The position numbers and the translations under genes were made by a program. Under the pieces are notes generated by a model. It made no database searches. It was not told the origin of the DNA and was given only the letters and a program-made list of their open reading frames with translations. This document shows, one piece after another, positions 14,229 to 16,088 of a DNA stretch of 16,088 nucleotides (within the stretch, counting starts at the first letter, position 1; every line of letters begins with the position of its first letter). Origin of the DNA: Candidatus Saliniplasma halalkaliphilum (lineage in GTDB: Archaea > Thermoplasmatota > Thermoplasmata > Halarchaeoplasmatales > Halarchaeoplasmataceae); contig JAFDTG010000024.1 in NCBI GenBank assembly GCA_019594235.1, positions 1 to 16,088 of the forward strand, read 5' to 3'.

Positions 14229-14735
14229 ATGATAGTGATAAAAGACGCGATGATCTTGATCCATCTAGCTAAGACCTCGGTTTTAGAGGATTCCTGCGAC
14301 TTATTTGAGATGAATTTGATCCCAAACGAGGTCTGGGAAGAAACTGTTAAAATCGGGAAAGAGAAAGGTTATCCCGATGCTAAACTGATAGAGGAAATCA
14401 TAGATAAAAATAAGATAGAGGTCTGTAAAGTAGATGACAATAAACTGATAGAACGTGCAAATGATTTCAATATACAAGGTGGTGAGGCCGAAGCGGTGGC
14501 ACTATATTGGGAAAAAGAGGCTGATTTCCTTGCTACTGATGATGATAATGTTAGGCGAAAAAGGGTCATATTAGAGTTAGATATCATCGGTACACTTTCG
14601 ATCATAATCAAACTATTCGAAGAAAAAAAGATCGATAAAGATAAAGTGAAAGTTGCGTTGGATATCCTAGGGGAAGTAGGATGGTTCAGCACAGCAGTAT
14701 TAGATAAGACCAAGATGGAGGTAGGATTGATATGA
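14229..14735 (+). CDS. PIN-domain toxin (DUF3368 type)
   Basis: This is a predicted RNase of the PIN fold, the toxin of a type II toxin-antitoxin pair. The 168-residue protein begins MIVIKDAMILIHLAK with the first metal-binding acid D6, has LIPNEVWEE (E37/E38), the signature GGEAEAVAL (E86, E88) and ATDDDNVRRKR (D104/D105), then IIGTLSIII, which is characteristic of DUF3368 proteins. All acidic positions expected for Mg-dependent cleavage are present, so it is probably active. The usual Ser/Pro after the first Asp is Ala7-Met8. It is leaderless, and its end overlaps the antitoxin start by 4 bases (ATGA). The target RNA is unknown. In most such loci the antitoxin comes first; here the toxin does. 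Confidence 0.88.
   Translation: MIVIKDAMILIHLAKTSVLEDSCDLFEMNLIPNEVWEETVKIGKEKGYPDAKLIEEIIDKNKIEVCKVDDNKLIERANDFNIQGGEAEAVALYWEKEADFLATDDDNVRRKRVILELDIIGTLSIIIKLFEEKKIDKDKVKVALDILGEVGWFSTAVLDKTKMEVGLI
14717..14722 (+). promoter_or_regulatory. Shine-Dalgarno site of the antitoxin gene
   Basis: GGAGGT inside the toxin coding region lies 9 bases before the antitoxin ATG. Together with the ATGA overlap it should give efficient coupled translation and so an excess of antitoxin. Confidence 0.7.
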
Positions 14736-15031
14736 AAGCATCTATAGGGGTAAGATTGGACAAGAAATTTATCGAAGAGTTGGAATCGCTGAGCGAAGAT
14801 GAAAGGCTAGATAGGTCCACCATAATCCGTAAACTCCTTGAGAAGGGATATAAACAGTACTTAAGGGAAAAGGCAGCCGATAGGTACAGGAAGGGAGAAA
14901 TAACCATCAGTAAAGCCGCGGATATGGCTGGAAACACTATATGGGAGATGGAGAAAATTCTGATAGATCAGGGATACATCTCTAGTTATTCTGTAGATGA
15001 TCTTGAAAAAGAGATAAAGATGTTGGATTGA
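14732..15031 (+). CDS. RHH-UPF0175 antitoxin
   Basis: The 99-residue protein combines an N-terminal ribbon-helix-helix DNA-binding module (strand MKASIGVRL, helices about 11-22 and 27-43, with DRSTIIRKLLEKG typical of the second helix) and a C-terminal UPF0175 domain (about 44-99: AADRYRKGEITISKAADMAGNTIWEMEKILIDQGY followed by the Tyr-Ser-Val-Asp-Asp-Leu tail). UPF0175 proteins are regularly paired with DUF3368 PIN proteins, so it should bind and neutralise the toxin with the C-terminal part and repress the operon with the N-terminal part. The start is fixed by the ribosome site and by the 4-base overlap with the toxin. It ends 8 bases from the convergent amidinohydrolase gene. Confidence 0.88.
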   Translation: MKASIGVRLDKKFIEELESLSEDERLDRSTIIRKLLEKGYKQYLREKAADRYRKGEITISKAADMAGNTIWEMEKILIDQGYISSYSVDDLEKEIKMLD

Positions 15032-15039
15032 TTTGATCT

Positions 15040-15849
15040 TTAGATCCCATTGTAGTACGGCAGCATTGGACAGGTAGTTCCAGCGTCTCCCTTCCAGAAC
15101 TCTGAAATATCCATGGTTATTATTGTGTACCCTATATCCTCCAATAATTTTTTCGTGTTCTTGTAAACATCAGGTATGAGTACCTTGTCGTTACCTAGAT
15201 AGGAGAGATTTATGGGTTTATTCTTGTACATAGTATCTTGTTCCGATCTATGTATCTTGACCAGATCGAAACCTTCGAAATAATTTACATCAACTATTTC
15301 TGGACAGATAGCCAAAGTCCCATCTCCAATAAAATTGACACCAGATAATAGATGGAATACTTCAGTGACTGGTACTTTTACGAATTCTGTTTCTGGAAAA
15401 TGTCTGGAAAGTTGGTCTATACCTTCTTCATTAGTTCTTTCGGAAATACCGACGAAAACGACGTTTTGATCAGTGACCAAGATATCACCGCCTTCTACGG
15501 TCCCGGGGGTATGAATTTTCTTGATCTCGTATCCATCCTGTTTAAGATGTTCTGCAATCACCTTTTCTTCTCCCCTCCTAGAGGGTTCACCGAACCGGCA
15601 TATAGATGCGGTATTAGACTCTTCACCGATAAGCGCTGTATCTTGGACAAATATGCTGTCAGGATATGATTTCTGGACAGGTAATTTTTCTACCATGATA
15701 CCATGTTTCTCAAGTATTCGCACGTAATTTTCGTGCTGCTTCAATGTTTTATCAAAATCGATAGTTCCGTGTTCCGGATTTTTAGAAACACATCTCTTAT
15801 AACTTTCTCCAGGTGGTATGACCAGCACTTTATCGAATATTCTATCCAT
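15040..15849 (-). CDS. Dimethylargininase / arginine deiminase family amidinohydrolase
   Basis: The family hydrolyses guanidino groups: dimethylarginine to citrulline plus dimethylamine, or arginine to citrulline plus ammonia. The 269-residue protein has the DDAH order of motifs: YPDSIFVQDTA (D64, D70), RFGEPSRRGEE, VEGGD (E119), VGISERTN, VFHLLSG (H166) and a near-terminal GDAGTTCPML with the nucleophile C260. The Glu, His and Cys correspond in order to the triad of Pseudomonas DDAH, so it should be catalytically competent. The usual FVED motif is FVQD. DDAH length and motif order make it more like DDAH than classical arginine deiminase, which is about 400 residues. The physiological substrate in an archaeon is uncertain; no carbamate kinase or ornithine carbamoyltransferase lies nearby. 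It is leaderless from a TATA box centred 25 bases upstream. Confidence 0.88.
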   Translation of the reverse strand: MDRIFDKVLVIPPGESYKRCVSKNPEHGTIDFDKTLKQHENYVRILEKHGIMVEKLPVQKSYPDSIFVQDTALIGEESNTASICRFGEPSRRGEEKVIAEHLKQDGYEIKKIHTPGTVEGGDILVTDQNVVFVGISERTNEEGIDQLSRHFPETEFVKVPVTEVFHLLSGVNFIGDGTLAICPEIVDVNYFEGFDLVKIHRSEQDTMYKNKPINLSYLGNDKVLIPDVYKNTKKLLEDIGYTIITMDISEFWKGDAGTTCPMLPYYNGI

Positions 15850-15868
15850 GTTTGGTTATAGCCTTTCA

Positions 15869-15878
15869 GGTATAAAAA
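15869..15878. promoter_or_regulatory. TATA box between the amidinohydrolase and DUF3795-like genes
   Basis: On the minus strand this reads TTTTTATACC and is centred 25 bases before the amidinohydrolase ATG. On the plus strand it reads TATAAAAA and is centred about 32 bases before the ATG at 15906. It is the only good TATA-like element in the 56-base spacer, so one element may serve both genes. Confidence 0.5.
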
Positions 15879-15905
15879 TTGTCAGTTATTAAAGTCACAG
15901 ACAAG

Positions 15906-16088
15906 ATGACTGCGACTAGTTCAAAGGAGAGAAAGAACCTGAGTGTAAGGGCTGTACGGAAGTCCAAGGGAAACCATTCTGGGGAGAGTGTGAAACATGT
16001 TCCTGTGCTCAAGAAAAAAAGTTGACCACTGTGGAGAATGCGGTGATTTTCCATGCCAAGATTTCATGGAAAGGTATGACCCCGATGA
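15906..16088 (+). pseudogene. Cys-rich DUF3795-like gene, broken by two -1 frame changes; runs off the window
   Basis: Three reading frames must be joined to recover a family-like protein. The first (ATG 15906) gives MTATSSKERK. From about 15935 a second frame gives EPECKGCTEVQGKPFWGECETCSCAQEK, and from 16021 a third gives VDHCGECGDFPCQDFMERYDPD. The joined product has the cysteine pattern of small DUF3795 proteins: CxxC, CETCSC and CGECGDFPC, probably a zinc- or metal-binding ribbon. Both changes are -1 steps in A/G-rich tracts. The second lies in a run of seven A (GAA AAA AAG), where one lost A, or a ribosomal slip on A-AAA-AAG, would restore the frame. The second frame has a TAG at 15917 and no start codon after it, so it cannot begin alone. 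Explanations, in order: base-calling deletions near a contig end, a decaying gene, programmed frameshifting. Function is unknown. Confidence 0.62.

Noticed and set aside
15866..16054. Minus-strand open frame over the last part of the window
   Set aside because: It is antisense to the cysteine motifs of the DUF3795-like gene, has no promoter or ribosome site, and gives a sequence with no family features.
1..16088. tRNA or rRNA genes, CRISPR arrays, insertion sequences, attachment sites, replication origin
   Set aside because: No cloverleaf-like segment, no regularly spaced repeats, no transposase or integrase motif, and no clustered origin repeats were seen on reading both strands.

Overview
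This window looks like a gene-dense, moderately AT-rich stretch of an archaeal chromosome. The evidence is an archaeal-type alanyl-tRNA synthetase, a two-gene indolepyruvate:ferredoxin oxidoreductase, and TATA-like boxes about 25-28 bases upstream of the start codons of many first genes, which is the spacing expected for leaderless transcripts. Genes inside operons carry Shine-Dalgarno sequences matching an archaeal 16S tail (GGAGGTGA, AAGGAG, GGAGGT). I suspect a Euryarchaeota/Thermoplasmatota-type organism, but the sequence alone does not fix the lineage. I see no rRNA, tRNA, insertion sequence, CRISPR array or phage gene. No gene-free stretch exceeds 300 bases; the longest is 7332-7546.

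Layout. 2-589: the 3' part of a metal (Zn/Mn type) ABC transporter permease. 724-1311 (-): a secreted, C-terminally anchored thioredoxin-like protein. 1414-4485 (+): alaS followed with no gap by a small DsrE-family protein. 4488-7331 (-): a signal-peptide-peptidase-like S49 protease without a visible membrane anchor, an MFS transporter and a RibD-type reductase. 7547-8236 (+): an SCP2-like/cupin fusion. 8247-10743 (-): iorA and iorB, overlapping by 8 bases. 10838-12136 (+): a polytopic membrane protein that appears to be an internal duplication. 12192-12482 (+): a small protein ending in a four-leucine heptad coiled coil. 12463-13365 (-): UV damage endonuclease, overlapping the coiled-coil gene tail to tail by 20 bases. 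13482-14147 (+): TenA-family thiaminase II/aminohydrolase. 14229-15031 (+): a PIN-domain toxin (DUF3368 type) and an RHH/UPF0175 antitoxin, with a 20-bp near-perfect palindrome at the promoter. 15040-15849 (-): a dimethylargininase/arginine deiminase family enzyme. 15906-16088 (+): a Cys-rich DUF3795-like gene broken by two -1 frame changes, running off the window.

Most of this is ordinary core and accessory metabolism: translation, 2-oxoacid oxidation of aromatic amino acids, riboflavin or pteridine-type reduction, thiamine salvage, DNA repair and transport. The genes do not form one pathway; they are mostly single genes or two-gene operons with almost no space between convergent ends (2, 10, -20 and 8 bases). 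The parts most worth a second look are the toxin-first PIN/UPF0175 operon with its operator, the frameshifted DUF3795 gene whose second break sits exactly on an A-AAA-AAG slippery heptamer, the duplicated membrane protein, the SCP2-cupin fusion that has lost most expected metal-binding histidines, and an IorA whose first iron-sulfur motif lacks one cysteine. I found no convincing evidence of a wholly new multi-gene system.
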